Source: Chloroflexota bacterium (lineage in GTDB: Bacteria > Chloroflexota > Anaerolineae > Anaerolineales > Villigracilaceae). Taken from it: 42,061 nt of DNA. Under the pieces are notes generated by a model, which was not told the origin of the DNA, searched no databases, and saw only the letters and a program-made list of their open reading frames with translations. Shown in pieces: positions 23,379-32,849 of this stretch (its first letter is position 1; every line of letters starts with the position of its first letter). The DNA lies in assembly GCA_029782225.1 (NCBI GenBank), contig JAKOVF010000152.1, positions 1-42,061 of the forward strand, given 5' to 3'. The position numbers and the translations under genes were made by a program.

Positions 23379-25898
23379 ATGGACAAGTCACCTTTATGGC
23401 GTCGCGCCGCGCTCGTTGCATTGATCCTCGCGATCAGCGGACAAGCCTGCACCCTGTCGCTTTTCCAGTTTCCCACATCCAATACTCCCACAGAATCACC
23501 GATCGTCACCGGACCGTCGCCCACGCCGCAACCGATGGCTCAGACGACGTTCGTGGTGACCATTCCTGAGCCCCTTCAACCCGGTGAAGCTCTGGTACTG
23601 GCCGTTCTCGATGAGGTGACGGGCCTCTCGCTCAACGCGACGTACTATCCCATGTCACCTCGAGATGCTTTGACCTATACAGCCGTACTCCCGCTCGGCT
23701 TGAATTCAGTTGTGAAATATCGGTATGTGCGGCGCTCCTCCGTGGATGTGGTGGAAGACACTACACTCTCCACCGCGATCCGCTATCGCCTCTATTACGT
23801 GGTGGCGCAGGGCGAGGTGGATGATATTGTCGCGGATTGGGGCGACAAGAATTACGCGCGCCCGAAAGGAACATTACAGGGACGCGTCTTCAACGCAGAC
23901 ACCGGCACGCCGCTCCCCAGCCTGTTGGTGACCGCTGGCGGAATGCAATACCTGACGGATTCCGCCGGGCGGTTTGATTTGAGCGGACTCCCCGTTGGCA
24001 CTCACAACCTGGTCGTTTATAGCCTCGATGGCATCTACATGCCCTTCCAGCAGGGTGCGACCGTCGGCGATGGGCAGACCACGAACGTGGACCTGCGTGT
24101 CAAACCATCGCCGCTGGTGAATGTCACATTCATGGTCTCTGTGCCGACTAACACCGTGGCCGGTGCCCCTGTGCGTGTGGCTGGAAACCTGCTGCAGCTG
24201 GGAAACACATTCGCCGACCTGCAGGGAGGGCTTAGCACCAATACTGACCGCATGCCCATCATGAATTTACAGCCCGATGGGCGCTATTCAACCAGAGTCA
24301 GTTTACCGGTGGGTGCGCACATTCAATACAAGTACACACTGGGCGACGGCTTCTGGAATGCTGAACACAAATCCGGCGGCGAATGGATTTTGCGCGAGTT
24401 CATCGTCCCGGCCAGTGATATCACGCTCGAAGACAGGGTTGCAACCTGGGAGGCAGGAGCATCCTCGCCGATTCTGTTCGAAGTTACGGTTCCATCCGCT
24501 ACACCCCCGGGGGACATTATTTATATTCAGTTCAATCCGTATGGTTGGACAGAGCCAATCCCCATGTGGCCGCTTGGGAATAGCAAGTGGGCCTACAAGC
24601 TGTACAGTCCACTGAACATGCTTGGCTCGTTTGGTTATCGTTACTGCCGCAATGGACAATGCGGCAGCGCGGACGATAGCAACACGGCTGGAAACAGCAC
24701 AAACGGCAAAGAGATCACGACCAGCCTCACGGCCCAGGATATCAAAGATACGGTGGCTTCGTGGGAATGGTTTGAGAATCCTGAAGCGACGACTCTGGTC
24801 GGAGCAAGCATTACAGCGCGTCCGTCCGGTTTTTTGGCGGGCATCGAATTTCAGTCCACCTTCCGGCCGAACTGGTCCTACTACGCACCCCAGGCATTCG
24901 CGAATATACAGGCACTCGGCGCAAATTACGTTGTGTTAACTCCAAGCTGGACCTACCTCTCCGTCGACCCCTTGACCTTTGCCACCGTTCCGGGCCAGGA
25001 TCCTTTATGGATCGACTCGGCGATCATGATCAGCCAGGCAAAAGCATTGGGATTAAGAGTTGCCATCTTCCCCACGCCTCATTTTCCTCCCTCGGCTGAC
25101 GGCCTGACATCGGTCAGTTCCAGCCTCTGGCAGAGCGCACCCCGAGATGCCACGTGGTGGCAGACGTGGTTCACCCGCTACCGTGCTTTCGCCGTGAACT
25201 ACGCTGACCTTTCCACCCAAACTGGCGCAGATATGCTCATCCTCGGCGGTGACTGGATCACCCCCGCGCTGCCGGGCGGGACCATGCCTGACGGCTCATC
25301 ACCCAATGCGCCCGCAGATGTGGAAGCACAATGGAAAGCAGTCATTGCCGAAGTCCGACAGCATTTTGCCGGAAAGGTTTATTGGGCTTTGCCATATACC
25401 AAGTCCAATATGCAGACGCCGCTGTCGTTTCTGCAAGATACGGACGGCGTTTACCTGCTCTGGAACGCATCGCTCAGCACAAATCCCAGCGCGGCGAAGG
25501 CAGATTACGTTATCGAAGCCGGCAACCTGCTTGACAACGAAGTCTCGGCTTTGCCATCGCTGATCCGTAAGCCTATCATCCTGGCAATAGCATATCCTTC
25601 CGCGGCTGGCGCCGCCAGTGGATGTATCGCGGATGGCAGGGGCGGCTGTCTCGATCTAACGGCTTTGAGCAGGCCCAACTCCGATCTTCCTTCCGTGCCT
25701 TTGGACCTGCAAGGACAAGCAGATATTTACGAAGCAATGCTCACCGCGATCAATGGACGCGATTGGATCAGTGGCGTGATCAGCCGCGGTTACTATCCCC
25801 CCGCTGCGTTGCAGGACAAATCAATGTCGGTCCATGGGAAGCCGGCTGCGGATATCTTATGGTACTGGTATCCAAGAATGCTGGGGATTGTGAAGTAA
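23379..25898 (+). CDS. Large secreted protein: CBM-like modules plus TIM-barrel-like domain
   Basis: 839 residues. The start has an Arg-rich, hydrophobic signal with Cys24 in GQAC, a weak lipobox. Beta modules of about 48-145, 250-350 and 370-465 share VTFMVSVP or FVVTIPEP starts and RYST/VKYRY-type strands like CBM20/48 starch-binding folds. Between the first two is a carboxypeptidase-regulatory-like module (GTLQGRVFNADTGTPLP, then DSAGRFDLSGLPVGTHNL). Residues 480-835 look like a glycoside-hydrolase barrel (AFANIQALGANYVVLTPSW, ALGLRVAIFPTPHFP, ADMLILGGDW, then YWALPY). I cannot name the GH family, and the usual catalytic Glu is not obvious (Asp in GGDW). GAGGAGAG precedes the ATG. It is transcribed alone. 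Confidence 0.78.
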   Translation: MDKSPLWRRAALVALILAISGQACTLSLFQFPTSNTPTESPIVTGPSPTPQPMAQTTFVVTIPEPLQPGEALVLAVLDEVTGLSLNATYYPMSPRDALTYTAVLPLGLNSVVKYRYVRRSSVDVVEDTTLSTAIRYRLYYVVAQGEVDDIVADWGDKNYARPKGTLQGRVFNADTGTPLPSLLVTAGGMQYLTDSAGRFDLSGLPVGTHNLVVYSLDGIYMPFQQGATVGDGQTTNVDLRVKPSPLVNVTFMVSVPTNTVAGAPVRVAGNLLQLGNTFADLQGGLSTNTDRMPIMNLQPDGRYSTRVSLPVGAHIQYKYTLGDGFWNAEHKSGGEWILREFIVPASDITLEDRVATWEAGASSPILFEVTVPSATPPGDIIYIQFNPYGWTEPIPMWPLGNSKWAYKLYSPLNMLGSFGYRYCRNGQCGSADDSNTAGNSTNGKEITTSLTAQDIKDTVASWEWFENPEATTLVGASITARPSGFLAGIEFQSTFRPNWSYYAPQAFANIQALGANYVVLTPSWTYLSVDPLTFATVPGQDPLWIDSAIMISQAKALGLRVAIFPTPHFPPSADGLTSVSSSLWQSAPRDATWWQTWFTRYRAFAVNYADLSTQTGADMLILGGDWITPALPGGTMPDGSSPNAPADVEAQWKAVIAEVRQHFAGKVYWALPYTKSNMQTPLSFLQDTDGVYLLWNASLSTNPSAAKADYVIEAGNLLDNEVSALPSLIRKPIILAIAYPSAAGAASGCIADGRGGCLDLTALSRPNSDLPSVPLDLQGQADIYEAMLTAINGRDWISGVISRGYYPPAALQDKSMSVHGKPAADILWYWYPRMLGIVK

Positions 25899-25910
25899 TT
25901 GATGATATGC

Positions 25911-25968
25911 AACGTCCCGAAGGCTTAGATGCTTGGGCTACCGCCTCAGCACAGGCTTTCGGGACGTT
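25911..25968. repeat. Palindromic repeat, family B copy 1
   Basis: AACGTCCCGAA (25911-25921) and TTCGGGACGTT (25958-25968) are perfect 11-bp complements with a 36-base loop. The same arms, extended to 15 bp, occur at 32367-32425. Both copies sit between convergent genes. Confidence 0.75.
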
Positions 25969-25989
25969 CTATGCATGATGAACAAGCAG

Positions 25990-27999
25990 CTACGGCTGGG
26001 GGATAGTAAACAGAATGTAATCCCCTCTGCTCGATTCGCCGACCTTGGTCAACTTACCGATCAATTCTTTCAGCCGCACCTGATAGTCTGGGACAAGTTC
26101 ATTGACCAACTGATTATCAGGCGCAAAAACCTCTCTGGATGCCAAAACGTGGGTATAGCCTTGCGACCTCCAGGCGGCCAGCAGTTCAGCATTCGTTTTG
26201 TAGATATGAAAATCATGGGCTAAATTATCGTTGATCGCGTCCGGTTGGACATGTCTGTCCATGCCATAACTGCGTGGCTCGTTGAGCAAATACACATAGG
26301 CATCAGGCCGTGTCTGCTCGACCAATTCCAAAGCCTGTGCGTACTTCGGCTGCAAGCGGGCCGTATAGGACTGGCGCGTTTCCGACCCAATGGCAGCCAT
26401 GACGGGATTGCGGAAGGCCACAAGCAGGGCAAAATCCAGGAGGGAGGAAAAAATTGTCAGCGCGGCAAGCACCGAGAAGACGAAGCTGAGGCGAAGTCGC
26501 GAGCTATCCAGAGCGTCCAACTCCGTGATCCCCACGGCCATCAATGGAATCAGCGGAATCAGGCCGGGCCACAATAGACGCGCCTGCGCCAGATAATCCG
26601 TCTGGATCACTCCCAAAACCCAGAAGAGGGCGCTGGCAAGGAAGAAGAGGCAAAGAATGGCAAGCGACGGCCGCTGTGGCTCCTGCTGCTTCCATCTCTT
26701 CCAGAGCGCCCATAGTGCCAGGGGGAGCAGAACCAAATACAGGGGACCGATCCGACCATCAGAGTAGTTGACGTCGCGGACTCCGAGGGTTGTCACAAGG
26801 GGCAGAGAGAAGATCTCCGGGAGATTCCAGCCAATCCCTGTGCCGGCTCCGCTGTACCAGCGGGCGCGAAAACCATCCCAAAAGGGACCGCCAAAAACGA
26901 AGGGATAAAACGGGTTGCCCATCCAGATCCAGTTTCGGAGATACCAGGGAAAAGCAGCTGCAAGCGCCGCGCCAGAGAACATAAGAAGGGATAAGGCAAG
27001 GCCTCGCAGATCATGCCGCTTCCACCCGATCAGGAGCAGGATGATAACAAGCGGCAAGACAAAGCTCGTGTACTTGATCCCCATGGCAAAACCGGCCATC
27101 AGCCCGGCCAGCATGAGCCAGCGATCATTGGATGATTCCCTCCAATTGGAGAGGGCAAACAACGCGCCAAGCGAATAGAAGATCAGGCCGAGATCGGTAT
27201 ACGCCCATGCGGCCAGCCAGGGAAGCGAAGGCATGCTCAGAAATATGGCGATGCTCCAGCCAGCCGCGCGTTTCCCAAACAGCCTGTGCGTCCAGGCCAA
27301 AACCAAAAGGATACACAGGATTCCAAATGCAAAATGGATCAGTTGCGGCGTGGAATCCAGGCCCAGGGACAGCGGCCAGAGAAACATGCTCTCCATGAGA
27401 GATGGATACCAGTAATGAGGCATGTTCATGAGTTCCAATCCGCCATGCTGCAGCCACAAGGACGGAACGGTCAGGTGGTAAAACAAGCCATCAAAAGCCT
27501 CGATGGGAGGCGCCAAAGCAAGCAGGAACGAAAAGAAAGCGAATGCGAATGCGAACCATCTGATCCAGGCTGGAACAGACAGGACTGATTCTGTGACCTG
27601 GGCCCACAGGCTGCGCAGATCTTCCGCCGCGCTAGAGGTCAACCGCATCCATCTGGACCAAAGCAGGATTCCAATCAATAGGCCGACCAGCACCCATGCA
27701 TTTGCAAGGCCAAAGACGGCCAGCCCAAAACCGAGCAGACCGAGAAACCCCACCCCCAGACCGGCGGAGAAGATGAATCGCTGCGAAGGGACAGGCTCAA
27801 GTTTGAGGCGTGAAAGAAGGAAGTAGCCAATCCCTGCACCCGCGCTGACAAACAGGATTGCAAGCAGGATCGTTCCGGAGAGAGATGTGAGTCCCCTGAT
27901 AGCAATGATGGCAACCGGCCTCTGCACAACGAAGAAAGCCGAAAGAATGATGACCACCCACGTTAGAAAACCCGCCGCAATGATAAGTCTGCTTTTCAT
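25990..27999 (-). CDS. GT-C-fold (family 39-like) membrane glycosyltransferase
   Basis: 669 residues with at least twelve hydrophobic segments and a C-terminal soluble part of about 120 residues. The first large loop has LALAPPIEAFDGLFYHLTVP, in which the Asp before GLFYHL is the conserved catalytic acid of PMT/ArnT-like enzymes. Such proteins move sugars from lipid-phosphate donors onto proteins or lipids on the outer face of the membrane. The C-terminus (YVYLLNEPRSYGMDRHVQPD and DYILFTIPQP) is a typical small extracytoplasmic domain. TATAAT lies seven bases before the ATG and there is no ribosome binding site. It is 34 bases downstream of a second membrane gene of similar layout. Confidence 0.82.
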   Translation of the reverse strand: MKSRLIIAAGFLTWVVIILSAFFVVQRPVAIIAIRGLTSLSGTILLAILFVSAGAGIGYFLLSRLKLEPVPSQRFIFSAGLGVGFLGLLGFGLAVFGLANAWVLVGLLIGILLWSRWMRLTSSAAEDLRSLWAQVTESVLSVPAWIRWFAFAFAFFSFLLALAPPIEAFDGLFYHLTVPSLWLQHGGLELMNMPHYWYPSLMESMFLWPLSLGLDSTPQLIHFAFGILCILLVLAWTHRLFGKRAAGWSIAIFLSMPSLPWLAAWAYTDLGLIFYSLGALFALSNWRESSNDRWLMLAGLMAGFAMGIKYTSFVLPLVIILLLIGWKRHDLRGLALSLLMFSGAALAAAFPWYLRNWIWMGNPFYPFVFGGPFWDGFRARWYSGAGTGIGWNLPEIFSLPLVTTLGVRDVNYSDGRIGPLYLVLLPLALWALWKRWKQQEPQRPSLAILCLFFLASALFWVLGVIQTDYLAQARLLWPGLIPLIPLMAVGITELDALDSSRLRLSFVFSVLAALTIFSSLLDFALLVAFRNPVMAAIGSETRQSYTARLQPKYAQALELVEQTRPDAYVYLLNEPRSYGMDRHVQPDAINDNLAHDFHIYKTNAELLAAWRSQGYTHVLASREVFAPDNQLVNELVPDYQVRLKELIGKLTKVGESSRGDYILFTIPQP

Positions 28000-28006
28000 G
28001 AGAGAA

Positions 28007-28012
28007 ATTATA
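28007..28012 (-). promoter_or_regulatory. Perfect -10 box seven bases before a start codon
   Basis: TATAAT on the minus strand followed by TTCTCTC and ATG. It gives this glycosyltransferase a possible leaderless message independent of the gene upstream. Confidence 0.5.
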
Positions 28013-28032
28013 TTGCGCTCGCAGGAGAGACG

Positions 28033-29592
28033 CTATTTCCTGAAAATTGAAATCTGCTGATTCTGATCAATCAATTTATAGCCTGCATTCTCAAGCGAGG
28101 CCGGCAGGCCTTCCGGCATTCCTTTTCTCTCCACCAACAGGTAGTTGAAGTCCAATCCCGTATCGCTTGACCATTTCTCCACGCACGCTGCAGTTCCGCA
28201 CCCCTGCAGCGTGGATAATTCATCCCAGCGGACCGAAAACCGCGCGGCCAGGGTCCATTCGTAACCTTGCAGAGTGGTCTGGCTGCGCCGTTCGGCAAGG
28301 GCCGGGAACCATTCCTGTACCGGGTCGACCATCGCATCCCTGCCGCCGGTGAGAAGGAGGAAATGGGCATCGGCCGCTGTATTCTCTCTGACCCATGCCA
28401 TCGTCTGTCTTTCCGCAGCAGTCAGGGTGGTGTTCACAAGAGGGAATGTATACAGCGCGGAACCAATGAAGAGATAACCAACGATGAGTAGGACAATCGG
28501 ATTCATCCACTTGATTTCGCTGAATCTAGCCACCGGCTCTTCAACCGGCTGGCGTCGCAGGATTCGAATCAAAGCGGGGACTGCGTCCGCCAGGCCGAGG
28601 GCAGCCAGCATGGTGAAAGGATAAAAAGAAACCGCCGGCGCGCTGCGGGGCTCGACGAAATAAGGGAGAAGACTCCATGCGGCCAAAAAGAATTGTCGCT
28701 TCCACAGAATGCAGATCAATCCCGCAATGCGCAATACGGTCAGAATCGGAATTATGGAACCGAGTGTGAAAAAATCTCTTGCAAAAGCACTGAGCGGCGA
28801 GGAGCCGTACAACCCAGTGTGCAATGCCGAAATAACGGGACCAGTCCCATGTCCCGCGAGAATCGAGACCCACCACGGCGCGGTGAGAAGAACTGCCCCG
28901 AAGGCAATCATCAGCGCCTGCAAGCTGCGGCGTCGAGTCCTTCCCCAGAAAATCCAGGCTAGCGTGCAAGTCCCTGCAGTGTGCAATCCTGCCTCGGGAT
29001 GGCTCAAAACAGCCAGTGCACACATCACTGTGGCATAAATGACTGCTCTCCATTCGCCGCGCTCAAAGACACGATATAGAAAGTAAACCGAGAGAAGGAG
29101 AAATAACCCTCCGAACGCGCGTGTCAGCCCGCCGCCCATAATGAACCAGCCATAACTCCCCGGCGCCACGGCATAAAGGACAGCGGCCAACGCGCCGCGT
29201 GACTTGTCGCGCAGGATCGCAGAAGCCGTCAAGTAAAAGGCATAGATCGATGTGATATGCACCAGGGCAGGCAGCCAACGAAGGACTTCGATAATGGAAA
29301 AATGCAGAAGTCCTGAAAATAAAGCCGCGACGTAAAACCCAAACGGCGGATAGGCATATGGAATGTCAGCCAGGTTATAGGTTGTGAAGGGCGGGAGACG
29401 ATAGCTGTTGGCGCTGAGATCTTTGACCATCACGTAGAACATGCCCCCATCGTTGATGGGAAACCTGGCCAAAATGGGCGGCATGATCCTTACAACCGCG
29501 CCCAGGAACAGAGCCATGCCGAGGATGACAAGATGCCACTCAGGTTGTTGGTTCAGTTTCGTCATTGTTTGATGGCCAAGGCGCAGATTCAT
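28033..29592 (-). CDS. GT-C-like membrane glycosyltransferase-type protein
   Basis: 519 residues from the ATG at 29592. The frame extends upstream to a TTG at 29640, but TAAAAT (29624-29629) falls inside that part and ATG is preferred. About ten hydrophobic segments are followed by an extracytoplasmic C-terminal domain of about 130 residues. The first loop has ARFPINDGGMFYVMVKDL, where the Asp could be the catalytic residue as in GT-C enzymes, then PYAYPPFGFYVA. The C-terminal domain has two Cys in GCGTAAC. It likely transfers sugars from a lipid carrier on the outer membrane face. It forms a pair with the downstream 669-residue protein. No ribosome binding site is clear. Confidence 0.75.
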   Translation of the reverse strand: MNLRLGHQTMTKLNQQPEWHLVILGMALFLGAVVRIMPPILARFPINDGGMFYVMVKDLSANSYRLPPFTTYNLADIPYAYPPFGFYVAALFSGLLHFSIIEVLRWLPALVHITSIYAFYLTASAILRDKSRGALAAVLYAVAPGSYGWFIMGGGLTRAFGGLFLLLSVYFLYRVFERGEWRAVIYATVMCALAVLSHPEAGLHTAGTCTLAWIFWGRTRRRSLQALMIAFGAVLLTAPWWVSILAGHGTGPVISALHTGLYGSSPLSAFARDFFTLGSIIPILTVLRIAGLICILWKRQFFLAAWSLLPYFVEPRSAPAVSFYPFTMLAALGLADAVPALIRILRRQPVEEPVARFSEIKWMNPIVLLIVGYLFIGSALYTFPLVNTTLTAAERQTMAWVRENTAADAHFLLLTGGRDAMVDPVQEWFPALAERRSQTTLQGYEWTLAARFSVRWDELSTLQGCGTAACVEKWSSDTGLDFNYLLVERKGMPEGLPASLENAGYKLIDQNQQISIFRK

Positions 29593-29666
29593 TTTATTCA
29601 CTGTTCGGTATACAAGCCATCCGATTTTATCCGATTTCAAAGGGAAACCCCTTTTTCGCTACGGTG

Positions 29667-29695
29667 TTCTCACTCTCGCTGCAGGAGCGTATAAT
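29667..29695 (+). promoter_or_regulatory. Promoter of the acylase gene
   Basis: TTCTCA (29667-29672), a 17-bp spacer and a perfect TATAAT (29690-29695). The leader of about 80 bases before the ATG at 29781 has GGGAG with CTCCC and CATTC with GAATG, two short possible hairpins, then GGAGGAG before the start. Confidence 0.6.
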
Positions 29696-29780
29696 CCGGC
29701 AGAATCAGTCGACAACGATTTGACCGGGAGGAAATGCTCCCGACATTCGTGAATGTTGAACACACCCTTGGAGGAGCATA

Positions 29781-32357
29781 ATGAAACGAGCAACAAAATA
29801 CCTTGGGCGCATTGGGATCGGTGCGCTCATCATTGCCTTGATCGCCGGCGCAGGCGGGGCCTTCTATTTCAAGAGTTATCTCCCAAAGACCGTCGCACCG
29901 CGGTCATTTCCACAAATCGATGGGGAAATCAGACTGGATGGCCTGGACGGCGCGGTGGATATATATCGCGACAATATGGGCATCCCCCACATCTACGCCG
30001 CCAGCACACAGGACCTGTACTTCGCACAAGGATATGTCCATGCGCAGGAGCGTTTCTGGCAAATGGACGCCTGGCGTCACATCGGCTCCGGCCGACTCTC
30101 CGAAATGTTTGGCAGTGGGCAGGTTGAGACGGATACCTTCCTGCGCACGCTCGGCTGGCGCGTCACTGCTGAAAAAGAATGGGAAGGCATGGGCACGGAG
30201 TCAAGAGCCATATTGCAGTCCTACACCGATGGCGTCAACGCTTATCTCAAAGATCACAACGGCGATGCTGTCAGCCTGGAATATGCCATTCTCGGCCTGC
30301 TTAGCCCTGACTATAAAATCCAGCCCTGGGAGCCGGTCAACAGCCTGACGTGGGGCAAGGCTATGGCATGGGACCTGCGCGGCAACATGGACGAGGAGAT
30401 CGAACGCGCGGTGCTCCTAAAAACCCTCACGCCCGAACAGGTGTCACAACTGTTCCCGGATTACCCCAAAGATCATCCCGTGATCGTCAACAGCATCGGG
30501 GAAGGGACTTCCGCTTCAACAACGGAATCTTACGCCTCGGCAGTGAACATTCCGGACGAGACACTCGCCGCCATCGAGCACAACGCCTCTTTGCTGGACC
30601 CGATGCTGGGTCCGCTCAGCGACGGGATCGGGTCTAATTCCTGGGCCGTCTCCGGCGCGCTGACCGACACCGGCAAACCCCTGCTCGCGAATGACCCTCA
30701 CCTTGGAATCCAGATGCCGTCGATCTGGTACCAGATGGACATGCACTGTATGCCCAAAAGTGACCAGTGTCCACTGGAAGTGGCTGGCTTTTCCTTTGCT
30801 GGAGTGCCGGGCATCATCATCGGCCACAACGCGGACATCGCCTGGGGCTTCACCAACGTCGGCCCGGACGTGATGGATTTGTTCATCGAAAAGGTCAACC
30901 CGGAAAATCCGAACCAATATGAAGTTAAGGGCAAATGGGTAGATTTTGAGACTCGTCAGGAAACGATCAATGTCGTTGGTGGCGACCCGGTCAATGTGAC
31001 GGTCAGGCTCACGCGCCACGGACCCGTTATCTCCGATGCCTATGGTCCGCTCAAGGATCAGGGCGATCCAAAGGATAAGCAGTTCCAGGCCTTCAAAGAT
31101 CGCGCAGGCGTGGAGTTGCCTCAGAATTATGTGATCGCTCTGGCCTGGACGGCGCTCACCCCATCCACACCCTTTGAGGCCATCTGGGGCTTCGACAAAG
31201 CACAAAACTGGGACGAGTTTCGCGCGGCTGCGAAGAATTTCCATGTGCCCGCGCAAAACCTGCTTTACGCGGATACCCAGGGAAATATTGGCTACCAGAT
31301 GCCGGGCGATATACCGATCCGCGCCAGGGGGGATGGCACAGTTCCGGTTCCCGGCTGGACCGGTGAATATGATTGGACCGGCTACATTCCTTTCGATGAA
31401 CTGCCCTATACGTTTAATCCTGCCGAAGGTTACATTGTCACGGCCAATAATCAGGTGCCGCCGCAGAGTTATCCCTATCTCATCACGCGCGACTGGGACT
31501 ACGGTTACCGTGCCCAACGTATCACGGAGATGATCAACAGTGCCCCCGGCAAGATCAATATCGCTTACATCCAGAAAATGCAGGGCGATTCAATGGATCT
31601 GGGTGCGCAGGCTCTCCTCCCCATTTGGAACCAGATCGATTACAGGGCTGCTACACCCAATCAGGCTTATGCGCTCGATCTCATGAAGAAATGGGATACC
31701 AACAGCACGGCAGACTCAAAAGCTGCAGCCGTCTACCAATGGTTCTGGTGGAATCTGCTGCAGAACGCTCTCAATGATAATCTACCTGAAAGGTACGCGG
31801 CGAGCGGTGGTTCCAGGTATTTTGAAGTGACGCGTCGACTGGTCCAATCACCGAATGATCCCCTGTGGGACGACAAGACAACCACGGATAAGGTGGAGAC
31901 TCGCGATGATATCTACATTGCATCGCTCGTCGAAACCGTGAATCAACTGGAAAAACAGTATGGCAAAGACACGGCCAAATGGCCACGCTGGGGCGAGCTC
32001 CACACAGCGACTTTCCGCAATGCGACGCTCGGAGAATCGGGTATTGGCCCCATTGAAAGCTTATTCAACCGCGGACCAGTCGAGACGAGTGGAGGGCAGA
32101 GTCTGGTCAATGCCACTGGCTGGGATGTGGGAGATTCCTTCCAGGTCAACTGGCTCCCATCCATGCGCATGATCGTGGATTTGAGCAACCTGAACAACTC
32201 GGTCACGGTTCACACGACCGGCGAATCCGGCCACGCCTATCATCCCCATTATGATGATATGTCAAAGATGTGGGCAGCGATCCAGTATTATCCGATGTGG
32301 TGGGATGAAAGCTCCGCTATCGAAGATGCCCCATCGCACCTGAAGCTCACGCCGTAG
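29781..32357 (+). CDS. Penicillin acylase-family (Ntn) amidohydrolase
   Basis: 858 residues. A signal or membrane anchor at 12-30 is followed by the alpha chain with DIYRDNMGIPHIYA (60-73) and DLYFAQGYVHAQERFWQMD (78-96), a family signature. The autocatalytic cleavage site is GIG before SNSWAV: Ser285 would become the beta-chain N-terminal nucleophile. ANDPHLGI (303-310) and AGVPGIIIGHNADIAWGFTN contain oxyanion and structural residues. Family members cleave amide-linked acyl groups, including beta-lactams, bile salts and acyl-homoserine lactones; substrate cannot be read here. GGAGGAG lies five bases before the ATG. It is monocistronic. Confidence 0.93.
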   Translation: MKRATKYLGRIGIGALIIALIAGAGGAFYFKSYLPKTVAPRSFPQIDGEIRLDGLDGAVDIYRDNMGIPHIYAASTQDLYFAQGYVHAQERFWQMDAWRHIGSGRLSEMFGSGQVETDTFLRTLGWRVTAEKEWEGMGTESRAILQSYTDGVNAYLKDHNGDAVSLEYAILGLLSPDYKIQPWEPVNSLTWGKAMAWDLRGNMDEEIERAVLLKTLTPEQVSQLFPDYPKDHPVIVNSIGEGTSASTTESYASAVNIPDETLAAIEHNASLLDPMLGPLSDGIGSNSWAVSGALTDTGKPLLANDPHLGIQMPSIWYQMDMHCMPKSDQCPLEVAGFSFAGVPGIIIGHNADIAWGFTNVGPDVMDLFIEKVNPENPNQYEVKGKWVDFETRQETINVVGGDPVNVTVRLTRHGPVISDAYGPLKDQGDPKDKQFQAFKDRAGVELPQNYVIALAWTALTPSTPFEAIWGFDKAQNWDEFRAAAKNFHVPAQNLLYADTQGNIGYQMPGDIPIRARGDGTVPVPGWTGEYDWTGYIPFDELPYTFNPAEGYIVTANNQVPPQSYPYLITRDWDYGYRAQRITEMINSAPGKINIAYIQKMQGDSMDLGAQALLPIWNQIDYRAATPNQAYALDLMKKWDTNSTADSKAAAVYQWFWWNLLQNALNDNLPERYAASGGSRYFEVTRRLVQSPNDPLWDDKTTTDKVETRDDIYIASLVETVNQLEKQYGKDTAKWPRWGELHTATFRNATLGESGIGPIESLFNRGPVETSGGQSLVNATGWDVGDSFQVNWLPSMRMIVDLSNLNNSVTVHTTGESGHAYHPHYDDMSKMWAAIQYYPMWWDESSAIEDAPSHLKLTP

Positions 32358-32366
32358 ATAAAGCAG

Positions 32367-32425
32367 AACGTCCCGAAGGTTTGCCTGCGCTGGCGCGCAT
32401 GCACCAGTGGAACCTTCGGGACGTT
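32367..32425. repeat. Palindromic repeat, family B copy 2
   Basis: AACGTCCCGAAGGTT (32367-32381) and AACCTTCGGGACGTT (32411-32425) are perfect 15-bp complements with a 29-base loop. It lies between the convergent acylase and FmdB genes and may act as a two-way terminator. Confidence 0.8.
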
Positions 32426-32465
32426 GACATTGAAGCTGGCACACGGCCAACGAATATCAAGTCCC

Positions 32466-32678
32466 TCAGACACTGCCTGTGCTACAAGACGAGGCGCTGC
32501 TCGTATTCAGCGAGAAGGAATTCCCACCAGCGGATTTCGATGAAAACGTTGACATTTTCTTCTTTACCTTCGCACTCCCACACGATGGACAAACCACCTC
32601 GTCAATTCGACTCAGACTTAGAACTAGGTCTTCGAAAACCTTGTCACACTCATTGCAGACGAATTCAAAAATTGGCAT
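32466..32678 (-). CDS. FmdB-family zinc ribbon protein
   Basis: 70 residues from the ATG at 32678, supported by AGGAG six bases upstream. MPIFEFVCNECDKVFEDLV is the family start, with Cys8, Cys11, Cys30 and Cys33 (CPSCG) forming one zinc ribbon. The tail is Ser-rich with a late Cys. Members are small putative regulators or nucleic-acid-binding proteins of unclear role. The gene stands alone between a repeat and the VanZ terminator. Confidence 0.9.
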   Translation of the reverse strand: MPIFEFVCNECDKVFEDLVLSLSRIDEVVCPSCGSAKVKKKMSTFSSKSAGGNSFSLNTSSASSCSTGSV

Positions 32679-32734
32679 CCTATTCTCCTGACGATCTTGC
32701 ATGATTTCAGTACTTTAGGAATATTGAAAGAGTA

Positions 32735-32765
32735 CCCGAAATCAGGGGCGTCCCCTGTTTTCGGG
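32735..32765 (-). terminator. Strong hairpin downstream of the VanZ gene
   Basis: CCCGAAATCAGGGG (32735-32748) and CCCCTGTTTTCGGG (32752-32765) pair except for one T-T mismatch around a three-base loop. On the minus strand it follows the VanZ-like stop and is followed by TACTCTTTCAAT. The T-tract is poor, but the stem is very stable. Confidence 0.65.
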
Positions 32766-32849
32766 CTTCTCCTACTCGTGTGATGTACTGAATTTGCTAT
32801 GTGTTAGATGCAGGAGAGGCAAAAAAGTTGCATTTGTTGCCGCGGCTCG

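Noticed and set aside
29593..29620. Possible leader peptide (ATG to TAA, eight codons) before the GT-C gene
   Set aside because: Its stop is one base from the ATG at 29592, but the -10-like box is only three bases before its own ATG, so transcription would start inside it. Chance is likelier.
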